From Paragorgia papillata (Eukaryota; Cnidaria; Anthozoa; Scleralcyonacea; Coralliidae), in assembly GCA_035771165.1 (NCBI GenBank), contig JAWNZC010000414.1, positions 121,001 to 185,000 of the forward strand: a stretch of DNA of 64,000 nt. Reading direction: 5' to 3'. The number at the start of each line of letters is the position of its first letter. The first letter of the stretch is position 1. The notes under the pieces were generated by a model. The model was not told where the DNA came from. It made no database searches and was given only the letters and a program-made list of their open reading frames with translations. Made by a program: the position numbers and the translations under genes. This document shows, one piece after another, positions 22,507 through 32,629 of the stretch.

Positions 22507-23082
22507 ATGTGCTTCACCGTTGTACCAGTGAATTCAATTCAGCGTTTTGAAAAACATTTGGGTTCGTTTAGTCGAGAATTCTTGTTTGAAAAAAGTCTGC
22601 TTCTCAATGGCCAAACACGTAAATTATGCCCTGCATGTGGTGTACTTTCCTTTTCCTTTGTTGACTTTGTTCACCAAGTCTTTCGTTCGCCCAATTTAGA
22701 AAACACACTGAATTTCCGTCCCATGGACTTCGTTGTATGGCAGCCATAGCACAGAAACGATCGCGACACGACCCATCATTACATATTCTTCCGACGTTTT
22801 TACAACAGATGTCAACAACTTGCTGCACCTATAAACAGTTATCCAACCACAAATCTTAAAGACTTAGTTAACACCATTAATAGCGTTGGTCTTCCTTTTG
22901 GTTGGACATTAGTGAAAGGCGATGAAGAATCGTTAAAAGTTGTTTACTTGCAACAAAGAAAGAAAGACCATGACAAGGATCCCATGATAACAAAATCAGT
23001 GACTGTTTACAAAGATCATTCCTGGACACAATTCCTGATAAAGTTATTCAACAGTTTGATAGTGAAGGATTGGAAGGCTTAA
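22507..23082 (+). pseudogene. Unidentified degenerate coding segment
   Basis: Two frames follow one another. 22507-22749 encodes a Cys pair (KLCPACG) within hydrophobic sequence. 22750-23082 (111 codons, no ATG at its start) encodes FFRRFYNRCQQLAAPINSYP, TTNLKDLVNTINSVGLPFGW and ending LFNSLIVKDWKA. The second has protein-like composition and may be an exon of a transposon or host gene. Family not recognised. Confidence 0.3.
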
Positions 23083-23294
23083 GGCAGCAAATAATAAAAT
23101 TGATATCGTATTAGTTAGATATATTGTACTGTACATGCACATACATGTAGACATTAGGTTATAGTAGATTAGCTGGTTTACAAATAGAGTCAGTTTTGCA
23201 AACTGTGCAAACAAGATTCTGAGGCAAGGGTTTAATAGTCTTGACTGCAAGCATAGACAATCCAGAAGACAATATATTCTGGATTTTCTATGCT

Positions 23295-23672
23295 GCGAGC
23301 TTCGACAATAACAATGGCGATGATGTCGTACTCGTCAGACCAATGAGCATTTTTGTCAAATAGGCGAGGAAACTGATGTAAAATTACCGACAGTTTTGTA
23401 GATATTCCACTTGGGATTCCAAATATTGCGACCAAAAAGCACAAAACATGTTTATTTTTGAGTTACAGGGTTAGTTTTGACTGCGAGCTTCGACAATCAA
23501 TAATAATAGCGATGATGTCGTACTCGTCAGACCAATGAGCATTTTTGTCAAATAGGCGAGGAAATTGATGTAAAATTACCGACAGTTTTGTAGATATTCC
23601 ACTTGGGATTCCAAATATTGTGACCAAAAAGCACAAAAATGTTTATTTTTGAGTTACAGGGTTAGTTTTGAC
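23295..23672. repeat. Two tandem copies of a 188-bp unit
   Basis: GCGAGCTTCGACAAT starts at 23295 and again at 23483. Both copies continue through GATGATGTCGTACTCGTCAG and GAGTTACAGGGTTAGTTTTG with few differences. Confidence 0.85.
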
Positions 23673-23689
23673 TGCATGTTTCGGAAATG

Positions 23690-24720
23690 ATTGTTACATG
23701 CGCCATTTTAACAATGACAACATCAAAAGTCTGCAATTTAACTCACTAGTAAATGAAAATACAGAAATAATCGAATGTACTTACCTTTAAATTATTAGTC
23801 GCTGCACAAATACAGTTTAAACATCTTGATGGCAAGTCTCTATTTCAAAATAATTTCCATAAACTGCGCGCAGATCGAAGATTATCTGCCCTTTTTATTT
23901 TGGTGGATTGTCCTATGGTCTGACTTCCGTTCCGACTGTGACGTACTCTATCAATTAGAGCCCAGGCCCAAGAAAAACGGTCTAACTTTCAAAATGGCGC
24001 GATTTGGGCTGATTTGGCCAACTTTGGAGCGCTGTTACTGGGCGGAGATTTAATATTTTTTCGGGTAACATTTTCTTTTAACCTAAGTTATTTAAATATG
24101 TAAAGATCCCACAGGCCATAGAGGCACTTTAAAACACTACCTTAGGCTTATGTGGACCACAGGGCGCCCAAACGCATGGTGTGAGCAGTTATGTATACAA
24201 GAATTTAAGTCAAAATGATAGAATATTTCCCCTTAATTGCTTTAAATTTTTGAAATATACTGAAATATAGTCTACTTATCTCTAGTACAAAGTGTACTTG
24301 TTTTACTGATGTGGTTTCGGCGAGATTTTATAAACAGTCTGGGACTGCACGCAGGCTACATATAAATCGGACATAGCCATGTTTTATTTATATTAAAACG
24401 CAAACACTATAGCTACCGTACGAATATTCAACAAAATAAAAGTTTATGTTTCACTTACATGTTTATTGTGTCAATACGTTTGTCTTTGTGAAATTTTGGA
24501 TCATTCCGCCAATTATTCCTCGAGTTTCGAAAACCCGAAGTATGCTCCACTGTAAATAAAGGGTTAATAAGGTTAATAGAGAATGTCTTGTTATTTGTAC
24601 GATTTGGTTATTCTTGAGTGCCTAAATAGTTCGCTGAATAGTTTTACATAACAGTGACTGTACCGCGACCCCCGGTATAGTGTGAGTCACTCATCAAAAT
24701 ATTCCAAAATTACTGGTGTC
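23690..24720. other. Intergenic, no gene supported
   Basis: Only short frames, none with motifs or clear exon borders. Confidence 0.3.
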
Positions 24721-24800
24721 ACGTGACCAGCCTTTGCCAGGGTCTTCTCCTCGCGCCATTTTGAAAGCAGAGAAGGCCCTGGGTACGAGGTTGGGTGGAG

Positions 24801-25622
24801 GCTAGCTCATTCTCGTCCCCAGAGCCTTTCCCGTGCTGGCGCGCTGAAAAGGCTCTGGGGGAATCCATATATCATCGCGATCTGATTGGTTGTTCAAATT
24901 CAAAGGCCTATATAACGACGAAGCTAAGTGAGTGTTTATAAATAAACAGTATTTGAGACACGAAAACTGACAACGAAGCACAATTCTAATCATAGTTCTA
25001 ATCCGAACAATTTAATCGAACATTTTTCAAAGCAATCAACCCGTTTCCCCTTATATAATTAAATCAAACGTTAAACACAGAAGACAGACAGCAATTTGAA
25101 ATCGATAGGCGTCAGGCGATAGACGATATTAGACAGCACACTGCTGGCTGTTCGTGCATGGTACATATTAATAAGAATCTCATTGAAGTATACACGTCAA
25201 ATATAAACGAACGGTGCAACATATTAAAGAGAACTACCTTCACTAAAAGAAGCCGTAAATACGAAGAAATTCCGACGCGGCTCTAGTATTGCGAAGCTCT
25301 GAAACGAACTCGTAAATTTTAATGCCTTTTGCCCCGCCGAATAAACGCGGCGATGAGCCTCACTCGACAAGGACCTTCTTCGAACGGAATCTACCACAAT
25401 CAGAATTGTTCCAAAGTCAAACGAGTCAATACGAGACAGCCAAGCCGCCAGAATCGAAAACGAAAGGAAAATTATATTCCGTCCAACTCCCAAACCGGCG
25501 AACTTAAACGCATGCGCTTTAGAAAGAACACCAAAGAATCTTGGTGTTCCGGTTTGGATTCCCCCAGAGCCTTTTCAGCGCGCCAGCACGAGAGAGGCTC
25601 TGGGGACGAGAATGAGGCTAGC
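24801..25622. mobile_element. TIR element, ~820 bp, GCTAGC(C)TCATTCTCGTCCCC ends
   Basis: Left arm 24801-24865 (ATTCTCGTCCCCAGAGCC, GTGCTGGCGCGCTGAAAAGG, CTCTGGGGGAATCC) is mirrored by 25557-25622. Each arm itself folds (CCCCAGAGCCT / AGGCTCTGGGG). Interior frames on both strands (25224-25493 minus; 25329-25655 plus) show no recognised domain. The target duplication is not obvious because ends of a related family abut on the left. Confidence 0.7.
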
Positions 25623-25857
25623 TCAAAATGCCCAGTATATTGCGCATTTTATTAACTAGAACTTAGTTCTTTACACAGTAATTATACCTAATTACACCTA
25701 ATTATAGCATGGTTTAAAATATAATTTCCCGTGCCGTGTGCAGGAACAACCGACAAGGTCAAAATACAATTTAAAAAAAAAGATACAAAATCAAACCGTC
25801 TGATTTACGCCATAAGCTCTTGACCAATCAGAGGCTGAGATAGCCTGGCCTCCACCA

Positions 25858-25920
25858 GGGCAATTTGTTCCCGCCATCTTGGCCCAGTTCCCTACAAATG
25901 GCCCTGGGTACGAGGTTGTG
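25858..25920. repeat. Solo end of the CCAGGG...CCCTGGGTACGAGGTTG repeat family
   Basis: CCACCAGGGCAATTTGTTCC and AAATGGCCCTGGGTACGAGG form a short inverted pair, like those at 22120-22310, 24722-24795 and 55184-55704. It lies immediately left of the large palindrome. Confidence 0.5.
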
Positions 25921-25927
25921 TGCCATG

Positions 25928-26545
25928 AGTAGTATTATAGAGGCCGATCGAGCCTCTTTTTTAAGGCGGCGCTAGGCGGCACTCATTAATATTCAGGAGG
26001 CGTTCTCATTAATATTCAGGCGGCGTTCTCATTAGTATTCAGTCCCATGTGGCTACGGAAGTAATTAGTGTTCAGTGTGACGCACGGTGTGACGCACGGT
26101 GTGACGCACGGTGTGACGCCCTGAAGTAATGTGGTTGGTGATATAAGCCCAGTGTTGTCGTCCAGTCAATTACTTTCATACATTGTTTCACTCGTGGTTT
26201 CTGGAGTTCTCACATGAAAAGAACGATTTTAAGCGTCGAAATATAAACTAAAGGCAAAGCGATTTATTACTTTGAAAGCGTTGCTACGCTTTCTGTTACT
26301 AAGTGTGATATTTGCATATTTATCCTCAGTGCACGTGCAGGATACAAAAGAGAAACTCATTAAGGGTCATTAAGAGGATTAAGCGCTTGGGCAAGTCTAG
26401 TCAAGAGAGTCATTAGCAACACGCGTACATGTAATACAGAATTTAAAATATTTTATTGAGAAATATATCTTTACACAAAAAACTCTTGATTATTTAGTGA
26501 TCTATCGGTAACACTAGCATATGGGCATACAGTACATCTTATAAT
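25928..26545. repeat. Outer arm block of element 1 with short tandem repeats
   Basis: Contains ATTAATATTCAGG(A/C)GGCG repeats (about 25985-26042), then three copies of GGTGTGACGCAC (about 26087-26118), then a copy of the shared module. All are mirrored at 37690-38339. Sister element 2 lacks this block: its terminus corresponds to the inner ACCCCCC...GGGATGCCGCC boundary at 26550-26620. Confidence 0.65.
26219..26408 (+). repeat. Shared module, copy 1
   Basis: Runs from GAACGATTTTAAGCGTCG through AAAGCGTTGCTACGCTTT, GATATTTGCATATTTATCC, GTGCACGTGCAGGATACAAA and GATTAAGCGCTTGGGCAAGT. Directly repeated at 27085-27275. Inverted copies are at 31262-31470 and 37845-38030. A shortened version occurs in element 2 (51065-51175 and 53805-53905). 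Confidence 0.8.
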
Positions 26546-26551
26546 CCGATA

Positions 26552-26581
26552 CCCCCCCCCCCCCCCCCCCCCCCCCCCCCA
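26552..26581. repeat. C homopolymer, ~30 bp
   Basis: Poly-C in the left arm. The mirrored position of the right arm (about 37683-37690) has only five G, so this run expanded, or collapsed in the partner, after the arms formed. Confidence 0.85.
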
Positions 26582-27084
26582 CCCCCACTCTGGCGTCCAA
26601 AGGGATGCCGCCTAATTAATTATTCAACTTTTTATTTATTCATTGTCAGGCTCCTTTGGGACCTCGTAACCCTAATGTCATTAGTATACATTTTATATAG
26701 CGGCGCGTTACGTCATTAGCGCCTAACGCTAGTGTTCCGGAACCCCCTGGAGCATGCGTACAGTAAACTTTAACAAAATAAACGTTCTTTACAAGGAACT
26801 AAAGAGAAATTAGTAGACACACTTTATATTTTTTATCTGAAACCTTGTCTGGAGAATGTAGAGAGTTTTGAACAACCTAAGTGTCTGAATTGGCAGAGAT
26901 AACTTAGCTCGAATATTATTTGAATAAGCTATGAATATTATATTAGGACCGAGATATTCAAACAGAATAAGTCATCCTAGAATCATTGCTAACTAAACCC
27001 CCGTTTATAAAGCAAGTCAAGATATCGTAAGAAGAATTTAAGATAGATTTTAGATGAGGAATCACTTCGAGAAGTCGAGAAAAG

Positions 27085-27275
27085 AACGATTTTAAGTGTC
27101 GAAATATGAACTAAAGGCAAAGCGATTTATTACTTTGAAAGCGTTGCTACGCTTTCTGTTACTAAGTGTGATATTTGCATATTTATCCTCAGTGCACGTG
27201 CAGGATACAAAAGAGAAACTCATTAGGGGTCATTAAGGAGATTAAGCGCTTAGGCAAGTCTAGGCGAGAAGGGCA
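27085..27275 (+). repeat. Shared module, copy 2, next to the ATPase 3' end
   Basis: About 190 bp nearly identical to 26219-26408, placed immediately beyond the 3' end of the minus-strand ATPase gene. The plus strand could read LGVIKEIKRLGKSRREG, and element 2 preserves a similar peptide. It is unclear whether conservation acts on DNA or peptide. Confidence 0.75.
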
Positions 27276-27349
27276 AGTTTGGACGACAAGAATAACAGGA
27301 GACACTGAGTTTAAAAATATTTATTTCACTTTACAAATATGTCATTTAT

Positions 27350-28798
27350 TTAAAACATTTTTCTAGGACTGGGATGCCGACTCATCGTTATAGGATAAGG
27401 TCTGCTCCTGAAATCATATCTAGGTATTCTCACTTTATAAGCATTATGAGGTTCATTCCTGGGAACCATTAAGATGTGAGGGTCTTCGTCTTGACTATTA
27501 TTGACTGTTGTTTCATGTGAATCTTCATCAGAAGAATTTTGATATTTATCATTTTCTTGACGACCATAGTCATCTGAGTCGGCTTCCGAAACTTCTTCGT
27601 CCGAGTCGTTTTCTCCTGAATCACTTTCATCTCCAGTTAACCATTTTTGCAAAGGTTTCGGCTTTGGGTATTCAACAGTTGGAGGAGGAGTTAGAAAATA
27701 TAGTTTAGCTACGCTAGGTTTAGACGGAGAATCTAACGGAAGGTGTTCAAGTTGCTGGGGTTCAGGTTTTTGAGGCTTCTGTGGGGTCTCTGTCAAATTT
27801 TGTATAACTTTTAGTAGCTGTATTTGAAGATTAGTTTGAACTTGATTCTGCTGGTTCTGCAGCTGTTGTTGGAATGTCAGAAAACGATCGAGTTGATTAG
27901 AGTATAGGATGTTCTTTTCATCGGTTGTTAATTGCGGTGTTTGTACAATATCTTGCATTAGCTGTTCTGTATTGTACATAGCGTTGACGATTGGAGGTTG
28001 CTGATACGATTTCTTTTGAATATATCTGCTTATCTTCTGCTGCAGGACGGAGCTATTTTCTTCAGGTAAAACGTTTGTCTTGAGACGATGATCGTCATCC
28101 GTAGTCGGCTTCAGATCAAGCATTAAATAACCATGAGGGCGACTTGTGGCTTCCTCGTAGCTCTTCATAAACTCTTGAACATGTCCAGGATTCACTTGTC
28201 GCGCCAAAATAGAAATTTGCTGCTTATCCCTCGGAGACTTGAAGAGTACGATATAGTGTGCGTTGAGGCTGATGTTTCTGGTTTCCTTTCCTTGGTGAAA
28301 TATATTTTGAACAATATAGATCACTGAGAGATTCTTATGATGGCTTCCCTTGGTAAATAAATTTGCAATGCGCTTATCTCCTCCTGATTGATCCATAAGA
28401 TCATCTAGGACAATAAGGTTTCGCCTCGAAACATCAAGAAAATCTTCCGAGTCGATGTTCGTAGGTATTCCTTCATTCAGTTCAATGCCCGGAATAGTTT
28501 TGATCATCTCAAGATACATGGGTTGCCACTGACCATAACACCAAATGATACGTTCAGGAGGGGGGTTGATAGTTGTTCTTGCATTCTCCAGAAGAGTTTT
28601 TACCCATACGGTTTTACCACTCTGAGTACACCCTGCAACAATACACGTAAATGGATGCTGCAGGACTGTGGATCCATTGACGAGAGGAACTGCCTGTCGT
28701 ATTTGTTTTGTCGATGATCTATGAACCATCTTCATGTGACGGAGGAGATTACTTGAATTAGCGAAAGATTTTCCACAAACTTCACAAACGTATGACAT
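27350..28798 (-). CDS. C2H2 zinc finger fused to viral-packaging-type P-loop ATPase (intact copy)
   Basis: 482 residues, single exon. Residues 3-26 form a C2H2 finger (YVCEVCGKSF then LLRHMKMVH). Walker A is GCTQSGKT at 56-63 and Walker B NLIVLDDLM at 127-135. SHHKNLSVIYIVQN (about 152-165) and NAHYIVLFKSPRDKQQ (about 179-194) follow the pattern of FtsK/HerA-like packaging ATPases carried by Polintons and related DNA viruses. A Q-rich, coiled-coil-like segment and an acidic stretch (about 390-440, ESDSGENDSDEE) lead to a basic tail. In related elements such ATPases pump DNA into capsids; that role is inferred. The start ATG directly follows the arm sequence shared with the other copy. Transcription runs outward from the palindrome centre. 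No stop or frameshift is seen. I do not recall the finger fusion as a standard arrangement. Confidence 0.85.
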   Translation of the reverse strand: MSYVCEVCGKSFANSSNLLRHMKMVHRSSTKQIRQAVPLVNGSTVLQHPFTCIVAGCTQSGKTVWVKTLLENARTTINPPPERIIWCYGQWQPMYLEMIKTIPGIELNEGIPTNIDSEDFLDVSRRNLIVLDDLMDQSGGDKRIANLFTKGSHHKNLSVIYIVQNIFHQGKETRNISLNAHYIVLFKSPRDKQQISILARQVNPGHVQEFMKSYEEATSRPHGYLMLDLKPTTDDDHRLKTNVLPEENSSVLQQKISRYIQKKSYQQPPIVNAMYNTEQLMQDIVQTPQLTTDEKNILYSNQLDRFLTFQQQLQNQQNQVQTNLQIQLLKVIQNLTETPQKPQKPEPQQLEHLPLDSPSKPSVAKLYFLTPPPTVEYPKPKPLQKWLTGDESDSGENDSDEEVSEADSDDYGRQENDKYQNSSDEDSHETTVNNSQDEDPHILMVPRNEPHNAYKVRIPRYDFRSRPYPITMSRHPSPRKMF

Positions 28799-28859
28799 GT
28801 TTCAGGTATGACGGTCAGATAAGAAATGAATATTTTTCTATTGGCCAACCTTGTTTATA

Positions 28860-29680
28860 GTGAATCAACACAATAGTCCTAAGACTATAAGCCTAAGTCC
28901 TAAGACTATAGTCCTAAGTCCTAAGACTATAGTCCTAAGACTATAGTACTAAGTCCTAACACTATAGGACTAAGTCCTAAGACTATAGTACTAAGTCCTA
29001 AGACTATAGTCCTAAGTCCTAAGACTATAGTCCTTATAGTCCTAAGACTATAGTCCTAAGTCCTAAGACTATAGTCCTTATAGTCCTAAGACTACAGTCC
29101 TAAGTCCTAAGACTATAGTCCTAAGTCCTAAGACTATAGTCCTTATAGTCCTAAGACTATAGTCCTAAGTCCTAAGACTATAGTCCTTATAGTCCTAAGA
29201 CTATAGTCCTTATAGTCCTAATACTATAATCCTAAGTCGTAAGACTATAGTCCTTATAGTCCTAAGACTATAGTCCTTATAGTCCTAAGACTATAAGGAC
29301 TATAGTCTTACGACTTAGGATTATAGTATTAGGACTATAAGACTATAGTCTTAGGACTATAAGGACTATAGTCTTAGGACTTAGGACTATGGTCTTAGGA
29401 CTATAAGTACTATAGTCTTAGGACTATAGTCTTAGGACTATAAGGACTATAGTCTTAGGACTTAGGACTATAGTCTTAGGACTTAGTACTATAGTCTTAG
29501 GACTTAGTCCTATAGTCTTAGGACTTAGTCCTATAGTCTTAGGACTTAGTCCTATAGTCTTAGGACTTAGTCCTATAGTCTTAGGACTTAGTACTATAGT
29601 CTTAGGACTATAGTCTTAGGACTTAGGATTATAGTCTTAGGACTTAGGATTATAGTCTTAGGACTATTGTGTTGATTCAC
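28860..29680. repeat. Palindrome centre: AGTCCTAAGACTATAG satellite
   Basis: Dozens of units of AGTCCTAAGACTATAGTCCT and variants, themselves partly palindromic (CTATAG, CTTAGGACTTAG). Orientation reverses at about 29270-29300, where unusual variants (CCTAAGTCGTAAGACTATAG) are mirrored. The outer edges are the two ATPase promoter regions, so the satellite lies between two divergently transcribed genes. The same satellite is found at 51374-51608 and 53210-53600 in element 2. Confidence 0.9.
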
Positions 29681-29741
29681 TATAAACAAGGTTGGCCAAT
29701 AGAAAAATATTCATTTCTTATCTGACCGTCATACCTGAAAC

Positions 29742-31199
29742 ATGTCATACGTTTGTGAAGTTTGTGGAAAATCTTTCACTAATTCAAGTAATCTCCTCCG
29801 TCACATGAAGATGGTTCATAGATCATCGACAAAACAAATACGATAGGCAGTTCCTCTCCTCAATGGATCCACAGTCCTGCAGCATCCATTTACGTGTATT
29901 GTTGCAGGGTGTACTCAGAGTGGTAAAACCGTATGGGTAAAAACTCTTCTGGAGAATACAAGAACAGCTATCAACCCCCCTCCTGAACGTATCATTTGGT
30001 GTTATGGTCAGTGGCAACCCATGTATCTTGAGATGATCAAAACTATTCCGGGCATTGAACTGAATGAAGGAATACCTACGAACATAGACTCGGACGATTT
30101 TCTTGATGTTTCGAGGCGAAACCTTATTGTCCTAGATGATCTTATGGATGAATCAGGAGGAGATAAGCGCATTGCAAATTTATTTACCAAGGGAAGCCAT
30201 CATAGGAATCTCTCAGTGATCTATATTGTTCAAAATATATTTCACCAAGGAAAGGAAACCAGAAACATCAGCCTCAACGCACACTGTATCGTACTCTTCA
30301 AGTCTCCGAGGGATAAGCAGCAAATTTCTATTTTAGCACGACAAGTGAATCCTGGACATGTTCAAGAGTTTATGAAGAGCTATGAGGAAGCCACAAGTCG
30401 CCCTCATGGTTATTTAATGCTTGATCTGAAGCCGACTACGGATGACGATCATCGTTTCAAGACAAACGTTTTACATGAAGAAAATAGCTCCGTCCTGCAG
30501 CAGAACATAAGCAGATATATTCAAAAGAAATCGTATCAGCAACCTCCAATCGTCAACGCTATGTACAATACAGAACAGCTAATGCAAGATATTGTACAAA
30601 CACCGCAATTAACAACCGATGAAAAGAACATCCTATCCTCCAATCAACTCGATCGTTTTCTGACATTCCAACAACAGCTGCAGAACCAGCAGAATCAAGT
30701 TCAAACTAATCTTCAAATACAGCTACTAAAAGTTATACAAAATTTGACAGAGACCCCACAGAAGCCTCAAAAACCTGAACCCCAGCAACTTGAACACCTT
30801 CCGTTAGATTCTCCGTCTAAACCTAGCGTAGCTAAACCATATTTTCTAACTCCTCCTCCAACTGTTGAATACCCAAAGCCGAAACCTTTGCAAAAATGGT
30901 TAACTGGAGATGATTAAGTTAAAAGTGATTCAGGAGAAAACGACTCGGACGAAGAAGTTTCGGAAGCCGACTCAGATGACTATGGTCGTCAAAAAAATGA
31001 TAAATATCAAAATTCTTCTGATGAAGATTCACATGAAACAACAGTCAATAATAGTCAAGACGAAGACCCTCACATCTTAATGGTTCCCAGGAATGAACCT
31101 CATAATGCTTATAAAGTGAGAATACCTAAATATGATTTCAGGAGCAGACCTTATCCTATAACGATGAGTCGGCATCCCAGTCCTAGAAAAATGTTTTAA
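29742..31199 (+). pseudogene. Right-arm copy of the ZnF-ATPase gene, two nonsense mutations
   Basis: Collinear with the intact copy (27350-28798) in mirror orientation. It keeps the zinc finger, then has TAG at 29844-29846 where the intact gene has Gln35. After that the frame is open through Walker A, Walker B and the Q-rich region to a TAA at 30915-30917, where three extra codons (a 9-bp insertion) also occur in the acidic segment. Beyond it the frame matches to the natural stop at 31197-31199. Most differences are single substitutions. AATAAA at 31224 could serve for polyadenylation. Confidence 0.88.
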
Positions 31200-32337
31200 A
31201 TAAATGACATATTTGTAAAGTGAAATAAATATTTTTAAACTCAGTGTCTCCTGTTATTCTTGTCGTCCAAACTTGCCCTTCTCGCCTAGACTTGCCTAAG
31301 CGCTTAATCTCCTTAATGACCCCTAATGAGTTTCTCTTTTGTATCCTGCACGTGCACTGAGGATAAATATGCAAATATCACACTTAGTAACAGAAAGCGT
31401 AGCAACGCTTTCAAAGTAATAAATCGCTTTGCCTTTAGTTCATATTTCGACACTTAAAATCGTTCTTTTCTCGACTTCTGGAGGTGATTCCTCATCTAAA
31501 ATCTATCTTAAATTCTTCTTACGATATCTTGACTTGCTTTATAAACGGGGGTTTAGTTAGCAATGATTCTAGGATGACTTCCTCTGTTTGAATATCTAGG
31601 TCCTAATATAATATTCATAGCTTATTCAAATAATATTCGAGCTAAGTTATCTCTGCCAATTCAGACACTTAGGTTGTTCAAAAATCTCTACATTCCTCCA
31701 GACAAGGTTTCAGATAAAAAATATAAAGTGTGTCTACTAATTTCTCTTTAGTTCCTTGCAAAGAACGTTTATTTTGTTAAAGTTTACTGTACGCATGCTC
31801 CAGGGGGTTCCGGAACACTAGGGTTAGGCGCTAATGACGTAACGCGCCGCTATATAAAATGCATACTAATGACATTAGGGTTAGGAGGTCCCAAAGGGAA
31901 AGCGCTAATGGCCATACCGTGAATCACCTTGAGCCAGCGGTCGCATGATATTGTCAGCGGATTTATTACTAGTTTCTGTGTTAGCATCACGCGAATACAG
32001 TCGACGAAGCATGGACGAGGTCAGTATAAAAACGGACACATGTCCGAAATGGAAACATCTCCTACCTATATAAACTCTATTAGACTTCTACAGCTAAGTA
32101 CTAAACAAACGTTTTAGCATAAATGTGGGTAAGTTACTTTAAATCGTGGCTTATGTGGGTTTCTTTATAATTTATTTGTATTTGCGGTAATTTGCCTAGT
32201 TGGGAGTCCTTGGGACCTCGTGTCCGTCCGTTCACCTTTATCAAACTCATCTTTTTCTGTTTGTAATGTATTATGTATTGTGATCTGCTGTTATTATTGT
32301 AGTACTGTATTACTTAGTGAGTTTCATTAAAGCTTCT

Positions 32338-32558
32338 GCTATTATTATTATTACTATTATTATTATTTTATATTATTATTATTACTATTATTATTATTTA
32401 TATTATTATTATTATTACTATTTATATTATTATTATTATTTATATTATTACTATTATTATTTATATTATTATTATTATTATTACTATTATTATTATTATT
32501 ATTACTATTATTATTTATATTATTATTATTACTATTATTATTATTATTATTATTACTA

Positions 32559-32589
<31 letters not shown>

Positions 32590-32625
32590 TATTATTTATA
32601 TTATTATTATTATTACTATTATTAT
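32338..32625. repeat. (TTA)n/(ATT)n microsatellite, left of the LINE
   Basis: Nearly 290 bp of TTA units with TATT interruptions. It abuts the 5' end of the LINE fragment. Confidence 0.95.
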
Positions 32626-32629
32626 ATGG

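Noticed and set aside
22604..22828. Minus-strand frame with Cys residues
   Set aside because: Shadow of the plus-strand frames 22507-23082, which have more protein-like composition.
26705..26730. Telomere or rRNA-like insertion target at the palindrome
   Set aside because: No similarity to rRNA or telomere repeats could be seen.
28860..29680. CRISPR-like regular repeats
   Set aside because: Units are contiguous, self-complementary and without unique spacers; the DNA is eukaryotic. It is a satellite.
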